From a virus: a stretch of 36,900 bases of DNA. Under the pieces are notes generated by a model that searched no databases, was not told where the DNA came from, and saw only the letters and a program-made list of their open reading frames with translations. Shown here one piece after another: positions 1 through 7,502 of this stretch (the stretch's first letter is position 1; every line of letters starts with the position of its first letter). Location: IMG/VR virus record IMGVR_UViG_3300031857_022110, positions 1 to 36,900 of that record; one strand, written 5' to 3'. The position numbers were made by a program, and so were the translations under genes.

Positions 1-41
1 AGCACAAGAACTCTAATACATAGAATGGTTTATTTAAAAAT

Positions 42-203
42 ATGAAAAACCTATCACTTTCCGAAGACCAAATCAAACTTCTTGCAGATGCTCTTTGGAT
101 GCGTCAAAGATGTTTTATCGCAGGAGACAAAAGATTCAAAGAATATGGGACAATGTTAGATGCACTTCTTGAAGATATGGAATATACCCCCAAAAGATTC
201 TGA
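42..203 (+). CDS. small hypothetical protein (53 aa)
   Basis: A short open frame starts at ATG 42 and ends with TGA 201-203. The product is 53 aa, begins MKNLSLSEDQIKLLADAL and is mixed in charge, with no cysteine cluster, signal peptide or membrane segment. The N-terminal part looks amphipathic-helical. It lies on the same strand 87 nt upstream of the transaldolase gene, in a region with no competing frame, so it is probably a real small phage gene. I do not recognise the family and assign no function. No strong Shine-Dalgarno sequence precedes it. Confidence 0.55.
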   Translation: MKNLSLSEDQIKLLADALWMRQRCFIAGDKRFKEYGTMLDALLEDMEYTPKRF

Positions 204-271
204 TTATATTACTGATTATCTTCAATTCATAACAAAACTATATCATCTAAAAATAAGTCATTATAATTACT

Positions 272-277
272 AAGGAG
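272..277 (+). promoter_or_regulatory. ribosome binding site of talC
   Basis: AAGGAG lies 13 nt before ATG 291 and is a near-perfect Shine-Dalgarno core. The spacing is longer than the usual 5-9 nt, but no nearer ATG fits the conserved MKIFLDTADV start. Confidence 0.55.
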
Positions 278-290
278 TTTTCTCTCTTTT

Positions 291-953
291 ATGAAAATCT
301 TTTTAGATACGGCAGATGTTTCAATGATTGAACCAGCATATGATGCTGGATTATTGGATGGAGTCACCACAAATCCCACTTTGATTCTGAAAAGTGGCAG
401 ACAACTTAAAGAAGTTATTAAAGAAATTTCAAGTACATTTTCCGAGTTAGAAAGCATTTCGGCAGAAGTCGTTGCAGATACTGCAGAAGAAATGCTCTCA
501 CAAGCACAGAAGTATTATACAATTGCACCACACGTTACAATTAAACTTCCCTGCACTGTGGAAGGACTGAAGGCATGTAAGCAACTTTCTTCGGTTGGAG
601 TTAAGACAAATGTAACTCTGGTGTTCTCGGTGGCGCAGGCAATACTCGCATCAAAGGCAGGAGCAACTTATATCTCACCATTTGTCGGTCGTTGGATGGA
701 TAATTCGGTAGATGGAATTGAACTGATTAGAAACATTCGTAAGGTATTTGACCAGTCATATACAGATACTCAAATTCTTGCAGCATCCATTCGTGATGTG
801 AGACAGGTAGAGCAGTGTGCCGTATATGGTGCAGATGTCGTTACAATCCCTCCTGTGGTCTTCTGGGCAATGTATAAGAACATTATGACCGAGAAGGGAC
901 TTGAGCAGTTTCAAAAGGATTGGGAGGAAGTTCTGAAGAGTCAAAATGATTAA
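291..953 (+). CDS. talC: transaldolase, TalC/FSA-type
   Basis: This 220-aa protein matches the short TalC/MipB/fructose-6-phosphate aldolase family in length and layout (about 220 aa). It opens with MKIFLDTADV, carries DGVTTNPTLI at residues 23-32 (typical of the first barrel strands), and has the Schiff-base lysine at K85 inside HVTIKLPCTVEGLKA, the position of the catalytic lysine in E. coli FSA. AGATYISPFVGR near the middle is also typical. Transaldolase transfers a dihydroxyacetone unit in the non-oxidative pentose phosphate pathway. Cyanophage TalC is known as an auxiliary metabolic enzyme thought to push host carbon toward NADPH and nucleotide precursors during infection. The start is preceded by AAGGAG at 272-277, a rather long 13-nt spacing. 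The stop overlaps the start region of the next small gene. The family call is very secure; whether the enzyme acts as transaldolase or aldolase is from family knowledge. Confidence 0.95.
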   Translation: MKIFLDTADVSMIEPAYDAGLLDGVTTNPTLILKSGRQLKEVIKEISSTFSELESISAEVVADTAEEMLSQAQKYYTIAPHVTIKLPCTVEGLKACKQLSSVGVKTNVTLVFSVAQAILASKAGATYISPFVGRWMDNSVDGIELIRNIRKVFDQSYTDTQILAASIRDVRQVEQCAVYGADVVTIPPVVFWAMYKNIMTEKGLEQFQKDWEEVLKSQND

Positions 954-1080
954 AATCTTTGCACACTGGTTGTCAAATCACACATATGTTATGATTGTGA
1001 TTAGTGGATTTGTCACGGCACCATTCACATATTTTGCAATAGACAGTTTGAAACATCCAGAAAAATATAATCACAAATGA
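946..1080 (+). CDS. small single-pass membrane protein (44 aa), hypothetical
   Basis: ATG 946 overlaps the last codons of talC in another frame, and the frame ends at TGA 1078-1080. The 44-aa product starts MIKIFAHWLSNHTY and then has a hydrophobic run, VMIVISGFVTAPFTYFAI (about residues 15-32), long enough for one membrane helix, followed by a charged tail. Overlap with talC upstream and an ATGA overlap with the next small gene suggest translational coupling. Small membrane proteins are common in cyanophage accessory regions. No family is recognised. Confidence 0.5.
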   Translation: MIKIFAHWLSNHTYVMIVISGFVTAPFTYFAIDSLKHPEKYNHK

Positions 1081-1199
1081 TCTCTTCCACAACTCCAGAT
1101 AAACTTGCCAATATTATTCGTGACACTTGGCCTGGACTTTACAGACTACCTAAAGTATCTTATAATAAGGAAAAGAATGAAACCAATGAAAAGGTATAA
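1077..1199 (+). CDS. small hypothetical protein (40 aa)
   Basis: The start forms an ATGA overlap (1077-1080) with the stop of the preceding 44-aa gene, and the frame ends at TAA 1197-1199. The 40-aa product begins MISSTTPDKLANIIRDTW and ends in a very hydrophilic Lys/Glu/Asn tail. The next gene starts inside its last codons. The chain of overlaps 946-1080, 1077-1199 and 1177-1509 is the main evidence that it is expressed. No family is recognised. Confidence 0.45.
   Translation: MISSTTPDKLANIIRDTWPGLYRLPKVSYNKEKNETNEKV
1167..1171 (+). promoter_or_regulatory. ribosome binding site that sets the start at 1177
   Basis: AAGGA lies 5 nt before ATG 1177. The longer in-frame extension up to 1105 has no such site and runs through the preceding 40-aa gene. 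Confidence 0.5.
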
Positions 1200-1509
1200 T
1201 AGTGAAGATTATTTTTCGGTGATTGATAAAGGAACTGGAAGAAAGATTGCCGATTGTGGTGAATATTCGGATGCTATGATGATGGTCTCTTTCGATCCTC
1301 AAAATAGAACCATCACAACAAACAAAATGTTGATGGGACCAGTTGTTGATATGGAACTTCCAAAGGCACTGCCAACTTCAGAGATTGTTGTAAATATGAA
1401 TGGTGGAGTTGGTGGGTCTTGGAGAGTAGAGGAATCCACTGGAAATGAACCTTCGCCACTACCACAAATAAAACTTCCCGAAGGACAGGGAGAACCTGTG
1501 AAAGTTTAA
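1177..1509 (+). CDS. hypothetical protein (110 aa)
   Basis: I start this gene at ATG 1177 (MKPMKRYNSEDYFSVIDK) because AAGGA sits 5 nt upstream and the extra N-terminal residues of the longer reading (from 1105) overlap another small gene. The 110-aa product is soluble. A compact N-terminal part, with a SVIDKGTGRKIADCGEYSDA segment, is followed by a Gly/Pro-rich C-terminal tail ending GQGEPVKV. No catalytic motif, membrane segment or repeat is visible. The tail may be flexible. It lies directly before the exostosin-like glycosyltransferase (4-nt gap). No function is assigned. Confidence 0.6.
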   Translation: MKPMKRYNSEDYFSVIDKGTGRKIADCGEYSDAMMMVSFDPQNRTITTNKMLMGPVVDMELPKALPTSEIVVNMNGGVGGSWRVEESTGNEPSPLPQIKLPEGQGEPVKV

Positions 1510-1513
1510 TAAT

Positions 1514-2521
1514 ATGAAAAATACATTTGATTATAAATTATCAGTTCTTTATTATGGAGTTGATGATACTGTTAATAATCATGAGTATTTTGTGAATGAC
1601 ATATTTGCAAATTATAAGCATATTGAATGTGATTATATTTTAGTGGGTCAAGAAGATCATACAGATAAAATATATGATGTTTTCATTTATCATTGTACTG
1701 ATCCAAATCGTTTGAATCATTTCGGATTTTCTCCTACATATGAACAAACTAAAAATGCTGTTTTAAAATTTAAACCCAAAATTATATTACAATTGGCTGA
1801 TGAATATCATTCTGAACATAATGAAATTCATAATTTGTTGGGAAACTTTTGTAATTTATTTTTGAGGCAGTATAGGCATCAATCTCATTTTCATTGTTAT
1901 AATAAAAATGTAGTTCCAATACCACTTGGATATGTGAATGGAATTCAAATTAAAAATAATCCAAAAATAAAACCAATGAAAGACCGAAAGTATAATTGGT
2001 CTTGGGTCGGAACCATGAAAACTGATCGTCGTCATATGATCAATACTTTTTGGAATATGTGGAAAAGTGTTGTAATTACAAATGCATATCTTTCAACAAG
2101 TGAGATTTTTGATTTATATTGTGAATCAATTTTCGTTCCTTGTGGTAGAGGAAACATTAGTTTAGATTGTTTTAGACTTTATGAATCTACTCTTGCCGGA
2201 GCAATACCAGTAGTTGTTGGATCGCCAGAAGAGATTGATTCTACATTTTGTTTTTTTGATGAAAAACCACCTTGGATATTTGCTGAATCATGGGAAGATG
2301 CAATTCATAAGTGCCAACAAGTGGAGGGTAATTTTCAAATACTTCAGGATATGCAAAATCAAAATATTGATTGGTGGAATAGAATTGTAAATTTAATTCA
2401 ATGTAAGGTTTCGGATGCACTAAAAGAAAATGTATGTGATCATTCTGAAGTTATGAATTATGTTATAGATCAAGAAAATAATATTGAAAAGACTAGATCT
2501 GTTGTTTGGTATAATACTTGA
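1514..2521 (+). CDS. exostosin-like glycosyltransferase (GT47-type C-terminal half)
   Basis: The 335-aa protein carries the exostosin/GT47 signature in its second half: a FVPCGRGNISLDCFRLYE segment at about 207-224 followed by LAGAIPVVV at about 227-235. In the family this Glu-containing loop and Gly-Ala-Ile-Pro turn bind the nucleotide sugar. Upstream, IPLGYVNG (about 136-143) and the SWVGTMKTDRR region (about 163-173) also fit members of this group. No signal peptide or membrane helix is seen, so it would act in the host cytoplasm, probably moving a sugar from a nucleotide donor to a phage or host acceptor. Donor and acceptor are unknown. It starts 4 nt after the preceding gene. The call is firm at family level. 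Confidence 0.75.
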   Translation: MKNTFDYKLSVLYYGVDDTVNNHEYFVNDIFANYKHIECDYILVGQEDHTDKIYDVFIYHCTDPNRLNHFGFSPTYEQTKNAVLKFKPKIILQLADEYHSEHNEIHNLLGNFCNLFLRQYRHQSHFHCYNKNVVPIPLGYVNGIQIKNNPKIKPMKDRKYNWSWVGTMKTDRRHMINTFWNMWKSVVITNAYLSTSEIFDLYCESIFVPCGRGNISLDCFRLYESTLAGAIPVVVGSPEEIDSTFCFFDEKPPWIFAESWEDAIHKCQQVEGNFQILQDMQNQNIDWWNRIVNLIQCKVSDALKENVCDHSEVMNYVIDQENNIEKTRSVVWYNT

Positions 2522-2523
2522 TT

Positions 2524-2646
2524 ATGTTAAGTCGGATTCAAAAATTTCTTAAAAGAGATCAAGATATTACTTATTATGATGAGTTTCATTACATTTATAT
2601 TACTCTAAAAGAATTAATTGAAGTTATAAAAACAAAGAATAAATAA
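2524..2646 (+). CDS. small hypothetical protein (40 aa)
   Basis: ATG 2524 lies 2 nt after the glycosyltransferase stop and the frame ends at TAA 2644-2646. The 40-aa product (MLSRIQKFLKRDQDITYYDE at the start) is basic at both ends, with several Tyr and Ile residues, and probably helical. No motif is recognised. A late-promoter-like box overlaps its stop. Retained because it fills the gap between two genes on the same strand; expression is uncertain. Confidence 0.35.
   Translation: MLSRIQKFLKRDQDITYYDEFHYIYITLKELIEVIKTKNK
2638..2645 (+). promoter_or_regulatory. candidate late promoter box AATAAATA
   Basis: The octamer matches the NATAAATA late-promoter consensus of T4-like cyanophages and ends 20 nt before ATG 2666 of the HNH gene. 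T4-type late promoters are read by host RNA polymerase with the phage sigma-like gp55. Confidence 0.45.
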
Positions 2647-2665
2647 TCATAAGTTGCAAATACTT

Positions 2666-3037
2666 ATGGTTCCTCTACACTCGTTTAAGGACTATCTGTT
2701 CAATCTGGAAACGGCAAGTAAAGCAGAAGCAAAACGAATGTGGAGGAAGAGTATAAAGGAGCAATGGGAATACAAGTGTGCCTATTGTGAGTCGGAAGAT
2801 AATATTACATTAGATCATATTATTCCACAATGTAAGGGTGGACTTGATATTAAGACAAATGTAATTTCCTGCTGCCATTCATGTAATCAATCAAAAGGTC
2901 ATACTCCTTGGGAAGACTGGTATTCTTCTCAGGAGTTTTTTTGTGAGCAAAAGTATAAAAAAATAAAAGAATGGGTTAAGGTTGAAAAACCAACTGAATT
3001 ATTTGCTTATCGACCCAGAAAAAACAATGCACTTTAA
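2666..3037 (+). CDS. HNH endonuclease
   Basis: With the ATG start at 2666 the product is 123 aa. It shows the zinc-ribbon HNH fold pattern in order: C38-x2-C41, the catalytic D50-H51 pair in TLDHIIPQCKGG, N65, then C70-x2-C73 followed by N74 and K77 (CNQSKG). These are the metal-binding and catalytic residues of HNH nucleases related to the McrA and Cas9 HNH domains. An upstream TTG at 2654 would add four residues; ATG is preferred, although neither start has a clear Shine-Dalgarno site. Free-standing HNH genes in T4-like phages are often homing endonucleases that spread by cutting cognate loci, but no target is visible here. A basic N-terminal stretch and a C-terminal helix-rich tail flank the fold. 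Confidence 0.88.
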   Translation: MVPLHSFKDYLFNLETASKAEAKRMWRKSIKEQWEYKCAYCESEDNITLDHIIPQCKGGLDIKTNVISCCHSCNQSKGHTPWEDWYSSQEFFCEQKYKKIKEWVKVEKPTELFAYRPRKNNAL

Positions 3038-3056
3038 TTTAAGTTTTATTTTTTTA

Positions 3057-3064
3057 GATAAATA
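3057..3064 (+). promoter_or_regulatory. candidate late promoter box GATAAATA
   Basis: NATAAATA match in the 68-nt gap before the 1348-aa structural gene, 41 nt ahead of ATG 3106. It is preceded by a T-run and followed by ATAAAAGAAG. A structural gene is the expected client of a late promoter. Confidence 0.6.
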
Positions 3065-3105
3065 ATAAAAGAAGAAATTCCTGTAGTTTGATAGTAATTT
3101 CATAG

Positions 3106-6100
3106 ATGTCTGGATCAATAATCAGGATTAAAAGATCTGCTGTTCCCGGTAAAAAACCTCAAGTATCAGATCTTCAAACTGGAGAATTAGCCCTAAACAC
3201 TTTTGATGCCGAACTTTATGTTAAGAGAGTTCGTGCTGGCATAGGGACAGACATCGTTAAAATTGGTGTTGGTGCTACAGTCACAAATATTTTATACGTT
3301 ACAAAGGACGGTAATGATACTAATACTGGAAAAAAACTTGGAGATGCAAAAGCAACCATAAAAGGTGCTGTTGCCGATTCATCTGAAGGAACTGTTGTTA
3401 AGGTCAGTGCTGGAGTTTATATAGAAGATAATCCTATTGTACTTCCCGACAATGTCAGTGTTGTTGGTGATAGTTTAAGAGAGGTTTCAGTAATACCCCA
3501 AAATCAGGCAGATCTTTTTCATGTTGGAAAGGGTTGCTATGTTGCAGAAATGTCTTATCTGCCACTGGATGGGCAGTCATTACCATATGCAATTTTTGCA
3601 TTTGATCCGAATAACAGAAGATATATTGATCAGTCTCCATACATTCAAAATTGTACTAACTTTATTCCAGAAAGTATAGGTCTTCAAGTTGATGGTACAA
3701 AAGCACTTGGACCATTGAAGTCAATGGTTTTGGATTCATATACACAGTATAATCCAAATGGCGTTGGTGCATCAATGACCAATGAGGGATATGCTCAATT
3801 GGTTTCTTTGTTCACAATTTGTGATAATATTGCGGTTTATTGTGGGTCTGGTGGAGCATGTGACCTTACAAACTCTAACTCTTCTTTTGGAAATTATGGA
3901 CTTGTTGCAGATGGTGTTGGTCCATTAAAATATAAAGGAGTACTATCAGAAAATTTAGAAGTAAATCAAGACACCTTTGTAGTTGACTTATCAACCCCAA
4001 CCCTTAAGATTGTAAATGCAAGTTATGACAATACAACTGGTCTTATAACTGCATATACTAATGTACCACATGAATTTTCAGTTGGAATGAATGTTGAATT
4101 AAATAATTTAGGATTTCAATGTTCACCAATTCCTTCACCAATTAATGTTATAAATGCTGTTTATGATAGAGTAAGTGGAATTGCAACCATATACACTCAA
4201 GATCCTCATAATCTTGTTGTTGGATTAGGAGTTTCGGTTGTTGGTCTAGGTTTCACTTGTCCATCTGGTCCAGGAATTGTAACGTATCCAAGTGGTAATT
4301 TGGGGTATGACTTTAAAGTTCTCCCCATTGGATTTGGGAATACATTTTTTGCTATAAATGTGGGAACTTCCACTTTGCCACATACTTATGTTTCTGGTGG
4401 AAAAGTTTTTAATCTTTATGAATATTTTATAGAAAAGCAAAATCGTAATGTTACAAATGCCATCTATGATCATGTTTCTGGAATTGCTACAATTACTTTA
4501 AGTGGTGACCATAATTTTTCAGTTGGTTATGCTGCTAAAATTGTTGGTCTAGGTTTCACTTGTCCATCTGGTCCTGGAATTGTAACTTATCCAAGTGGTA
4601 ATTTAGGATACGTGTTTAAAGTTGATAAGGTTGTGGATGATGAAACATTCTCAGTAAATGTTGGAGCATCTACATTACCACATACATACGTTTCTGGTGG
4701 CACTGTTGAGTCTATTGGTAGAGCATACCCAAGTGGAAAATCTGGGAATATCTTTAGAGTTTCCGCAGTTGCACCAGGAAGATATCTTGATGCTTATGAT
4801 TCTATTGTTGCCAATAAAAAAGAAATTCAAGATAAATCACTAGCTGCCATTGCAATACAACATCCGGATTTTTACTTTCCTGGAGATGAGCAGACCAATC
4901 CAAGATCTCGCTACTATGATGCTTATAGGCTAATACAGAAAAATAGACAGGAAATCGTAGATAAATCATTATCTTCTATTGCTGTCGGATTTCCTTCAAA
5001 TTTCTATTTCCCAGATCAAACAGAAACTAATAGTCGATCTAGATATTATGATGCACATCAACTGATTATAAACAATAGGCAATATATTGTTGATGCGGCA
5101 TGGAATGCTGCAGTTACAGTATATCCTGGAATATCTTCAACACAACAAAAGTGTAAGAGAGATCTTGGATTTTTTATTGATGCGATTGCAACAGATGTAT
5201 TTACTGGTGGCAATAAGTATTCCAGAGACTTTACTCTTCAGTATTTTAATAATGGCACTCCAATTTCTAATGGATTAGTTGGAGAAGAAATACAATCTAA
5301 TTATGCTTTTAATGAAGCTGCAAATTTGATGAAGTTGGCGATTACAAATAATCTTCCATATGTAGATTTATCGATTACTGCAGATCCTGATCCAAATAGT
5401 TATCCCCCACCTTACGGAATTCCGGGGTATACTATTGGAAATGATAATCCTTATTCATGTGTCGATGTTCAAGACAACATTGATAATTTAGTTGGAATTG
5501 TAACCAGTGTTATTGGAGCAGGAAATACTTCTTTATTATTAACCTTTAATGAAAATCTTGGAATATCTACAATATTAAAATGTGCCAGAGATCTTGGGTA
5601 TCTTGTTGATGCAATTTCAACAGATGTATTTACTGGAGGTAATAAGTACTCTAGGGATTTCACAAAACAATACTTTAATAATGGTGTTCCAATTTCTAAT
5701 GGATTAGTTGGAGAAGTAAGTCAATCATTATATGCATTTAATAGTGTTAAATCATATGCTAAAAAAGCAGTTACTAATCAGTTAAATTATAAAGATGTTG
5801 GCATTAGTAGCGGTCCTTCAATATATGGTGGCGTTGGAATTGCTCTAACAGTTTATCCATCTGGAAATCCCGATTCATGTGCTGATGTTCAAACTAATAT
5901 TGATAATCTTGTTGGAATTGTAACCAGTGTTATTGGATCTGGAAGTCTTTCATATCTCACATCATTTAATGAGAATTCTGGATTATTTGATGAGAGTATA
6001 ACAAAATGTCAAAGAGATATTGGATATATTATTGATGCGGTTGCTAAAGATATTAGAGATTTTACTAATGAAAATTCTATTAAGGCAGCAAAATTTTATT

Positions 6101-7152
6101 TTGAAGCTTCTGGAAATTCTTTATTGACAAACGGAGTATTTGGGGAAGTTCAAGAAAGTATCACAGCGTTTAAAGCAGTAAGAGATTATTCAAAATTGGC
6201 AATTAATAATCAACTGAATAATAAAAATTTCTCTCTAGTGCCCGATCCTCTTACTGGATCAAATAATAATATTAATTCTTGTGCCAATATCCAAAGTAAT
6301 ATTGATAATCTTGTTGGAATTATTACAACAACACTTTCGATAGGAAACCTGAGTTCACTGCCATCAGTTTCATATGGAAGTACAATATTTACAACTAATG
6401 TTGGTGTATCAACTTTACCCCATTTCTATAAATCTGGTGGAATTGTAAAGATTAATATAATTCGTCCTTTTGATGGTGAAGTTGTTTATTTTGATGATCT
6501 ATATTTTTCTGTAACAAAAGTTACAGTAATTGAAGGTGGATCTGGTTATGTAAATGTTCCTGAAGTTGTAATTGATCCACCAACTACTGAATGGGGAATT
6601 CCAGCACAAGCTGTTGTTGAACTTCGAAATGGATCAATTGTTGGAGTCGAACTTGTATCTAATGGTAGAGGATATACATCTTTACCTAGAGTTAATGTCA
6701 TATCGAGTGATGTTGGAATTACAACTGCAAAAGTGGAAATTCAAATCACGCCTACATACTATTTTATAACTAAAGCAACTCCGGTTGTTTCTGGAATTAC
6801 TACTGTAACTGTTACTGATAACCTACCATATTCTTCTGGAATTGGAACAAGCGTTTATTTCTATAAGCAAAGTAGAGTATTAGCATCTGGTCATTCCCTT
6901 GAATATATTGGTTCTGGTACTGAAATTAATGATGCCATTCCGTTTAATGGTGGAGTTCCAATTCAAGAAAATGAAACTGAATCTATTGATGGAGGCATCG
7001 TTGTTTTTACTTCAACAGATCAATCTGGAAACTTTAGAATTGGTGACGGTGTAATTGTTAATCAGGCAACAGGAACAATTTCTGGGGTCTTTTATTCGAA
7101 AAGTTTATTCTCAACAATCACCCCATTTATCCTAGCACTAGGAGGAGATTAA
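3106..7152 (+). CDS. large virion structural protein, tail-fibre-like, with pectin-lyase-like N-terminal region (1348 aa)
   Basis: The N-terminus (GELALNTFDAELYVKR at about 26-41) matches the opening common to fibre-like structural proteins of T4-like cyanophages. Residues about 62-135 (LYVTKDGNDTNTGKKLGDAK, then GVYIEDNPIVLPDNVSVVGD) resemble the DUF1565/pectin-lyase beta-helix start found in phage fibres that bind or cut polysaccharide. The body is modular. A Tyr/Gly-rich module recurs with LGFTCPSGPGIVTYPSGNLG in two copies 303 nt apart. A helical YYDAYRLIQKNRQEIVDKS unit recurs three times. A unit around DVFTGGNKYSRDF and NNGVPISNGLVGE recurs with variation. The C-terminus has SGNFRIGDGVIVNQATGTI, also usual in cyanophage virion proteins. 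No catalytic residues for a lyase can be assigned. It is probably a tail fibre or baseplate appendage; the exact position is unknown. Confidence 0.75.
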   Translation: MSGSIIRIKRSAVPGKKPQVSDLQTGELALNTFDAELYVKRVRAGIGTDIVKIGVGATVTNILYVTKDGNDTNTGKKLGDAKATIKGAVADSSEGTVVKVSAGVYIEDNPIVLPDNVSVVGDSLREVSVIPQNQADLFHVGKGCYVAEMSYLPLDGQSLPYAIFAFDPNNRRYIDQSPYIQNCTNFIPESIGLQVDGTKALGPLKSMVLDSYTQYNPNGVGASMTNEGYAQLVSLFTICDNIAVYCGSGGACDLTNSNSSFGNYGLVADGVGPLKYKGVLSENLEVNQDTFVVDLSTPTLKIVNASYDNTTGLITAYTNVPHEFSVGMNVELNNLGFQCSPIPSPINVINAVYDRVSGIATIYTQDPHNLVVGLGVSVVGLGFTCPSGPGIVTYPSGNLGYDFKVLPIGFGNTFFAINVGTSTLPHTYVSGGKVFNLYEYFIEKQNRNVTNAIYDHVSGIATITLSGDHNFSVGYAAKIVGLGFTCPSGPGIVTYPSGNLGYVFKVDKVVDDETFSVNVGASTLPHTYVSGGTVESIGRAYPSGKSGNIFRVSAVAPGRYLDAYDSIVANKKEIQDKSLAAIAIQHPDFYFPGDEQTNPRSRYYDAYRLIQKNRQEIVDKSLSSIAVGFPSNFYFPDQTETNSRSRYYDAHQLIINNRQYIVDAAWNAAVTVYPGISSTQQKCKRDLGFFIDAIATDVFTGGNKYSRDFTLQYFNNGTPISNGLVGEEIQSNYAFNEAANLMKLAITNNLPYVDLSITADPDPNSYPPPYGIPGYTIGNDNPYSCVDVQDNIDNLVGIVTSVIGAGNTSLLLTFNENLGISTILKCARDLGYLVDAISTDVFTGGNKYSRDFTKQYFNNGVPISNGLVGEVSQSLYAFNSVKSYAKKAVTNQLNYKDVGISSGPSIYGGVGIALTVYPSGNPDSCADVQTNIDNLVGIVTSVIGSGSLSYLTSFNENSGLFDESITKCQRDIGYIIDAVAKDIRDFTNENSIKAAKFYFEASGNSLLTNGVFGEVQESITAFKAVRDYSKLAINNQLNNKNFSLVPDPLTGSNNNINSCANIQSNIDNLVGIITTTLSIGNLSSLPSVSYGSTIFTTNVGVSTLPHFYKSGGIVKINIIRPFDGEVVYFDDLYFSVTKVTVIEGGSGYVNVPEVVIDPPTTEWGIPAQAVVELRNGSIVGVELVSNGRGYTSLPRVNVISSDVGITTAKVEIQITPTYYFITKATPVVSGITTVTVTDNLPYSSGIGTSVYFYKQSRVLASGHSLEYIGSGTEINDAIPFNGGVPIQENETESIDGGIVVFTSTDQSGNFRIGDGVIVNQATGTISGVFYSKSLFSTITPFILALGGD
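4240..4703 (+). repeat. direct repeat within the 1348-aa structural gene
   Basis: Two in-frame copies of about 161 nt (4240-4400 and 4543-4703) are offset by 303 nt and encode the module beginning VGLGFTCPSGPGIVTYPSG and ending TLPHTYVSGG. The DNA is highly similar but not identical, consistent with a module duplication followed by drift. Confidence 0.75.
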
Positions 7153-7158
7153 TTTAAA

Positions 7159-7500
7159 ATGGCACTAGCACTTAATGTATTCAGAACCATTACTAAAGTA
7201 GCAACTACAACTCCAGTTGGAATTTATACTGCTCCTGTTGGATATAGTGGAGTTGTTCTTCTATCTCAAGCAACAAATATTGGTGCTCAATCTCAAGAGA
7301 TATCAGTTGATCATGTTAGAAAAATTGCTGGAATTGCAGTTACAACTGAGATGCTTAAAAATTTTCCAATTTCTGCAAATGATAGTGCAAGTTTGGCAAC
7401 TGGAAAACTAATTCTTGAATCTGGAGATTCTATCAAAGTATCTTCAAATACAAATACAAATGTTAAAGTAATTTTAAGTATTTTAGAGACTCTTAACTAA
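7159..7500 (+). CDS. small virion-associated protein, hypothetical (113 aa)
   Basis: The 113-aa product starts 6 nt after the large structural gene and ends 2 nt before the collagen-like fibre gene. It opens MALALNVFRTITKVATTTPV and is rich in beta-prone Val/Thr/Ile residues, with GYSGVVLLSQATNIG at about 28-42. It ends in ILSILETLN. It has no cysteines, signal peptide or membrane helix. The pattern resembles small beta-sandwich proteins that sit between structural genes in cyanomyoviruses. By position it may be a fibre connector, head-tail accessory protein or chaperone. No catalytic role is suggested; function is unassigned. Confidence 0.65.
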   Translation: MALALNVFRTITKVATTTPVGIYTAPVGYSGVVLLSQATNIGAQSQEISVDHVRKIAGIAVTTEMLKNFPISANDSASLATGKLILESGDSIKVSSNTNTNVKVILSILETLN

Positions 7501-7502
7501 AA

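Noticed and set aside
1105-1176. Longer N-terminus of the 110-aa protein starting at 1105
   Set aside because: It overlaps the 40-aa gene at 1077-1199 and lacks a ribosome binding site, while AAGGA precedes 1177.
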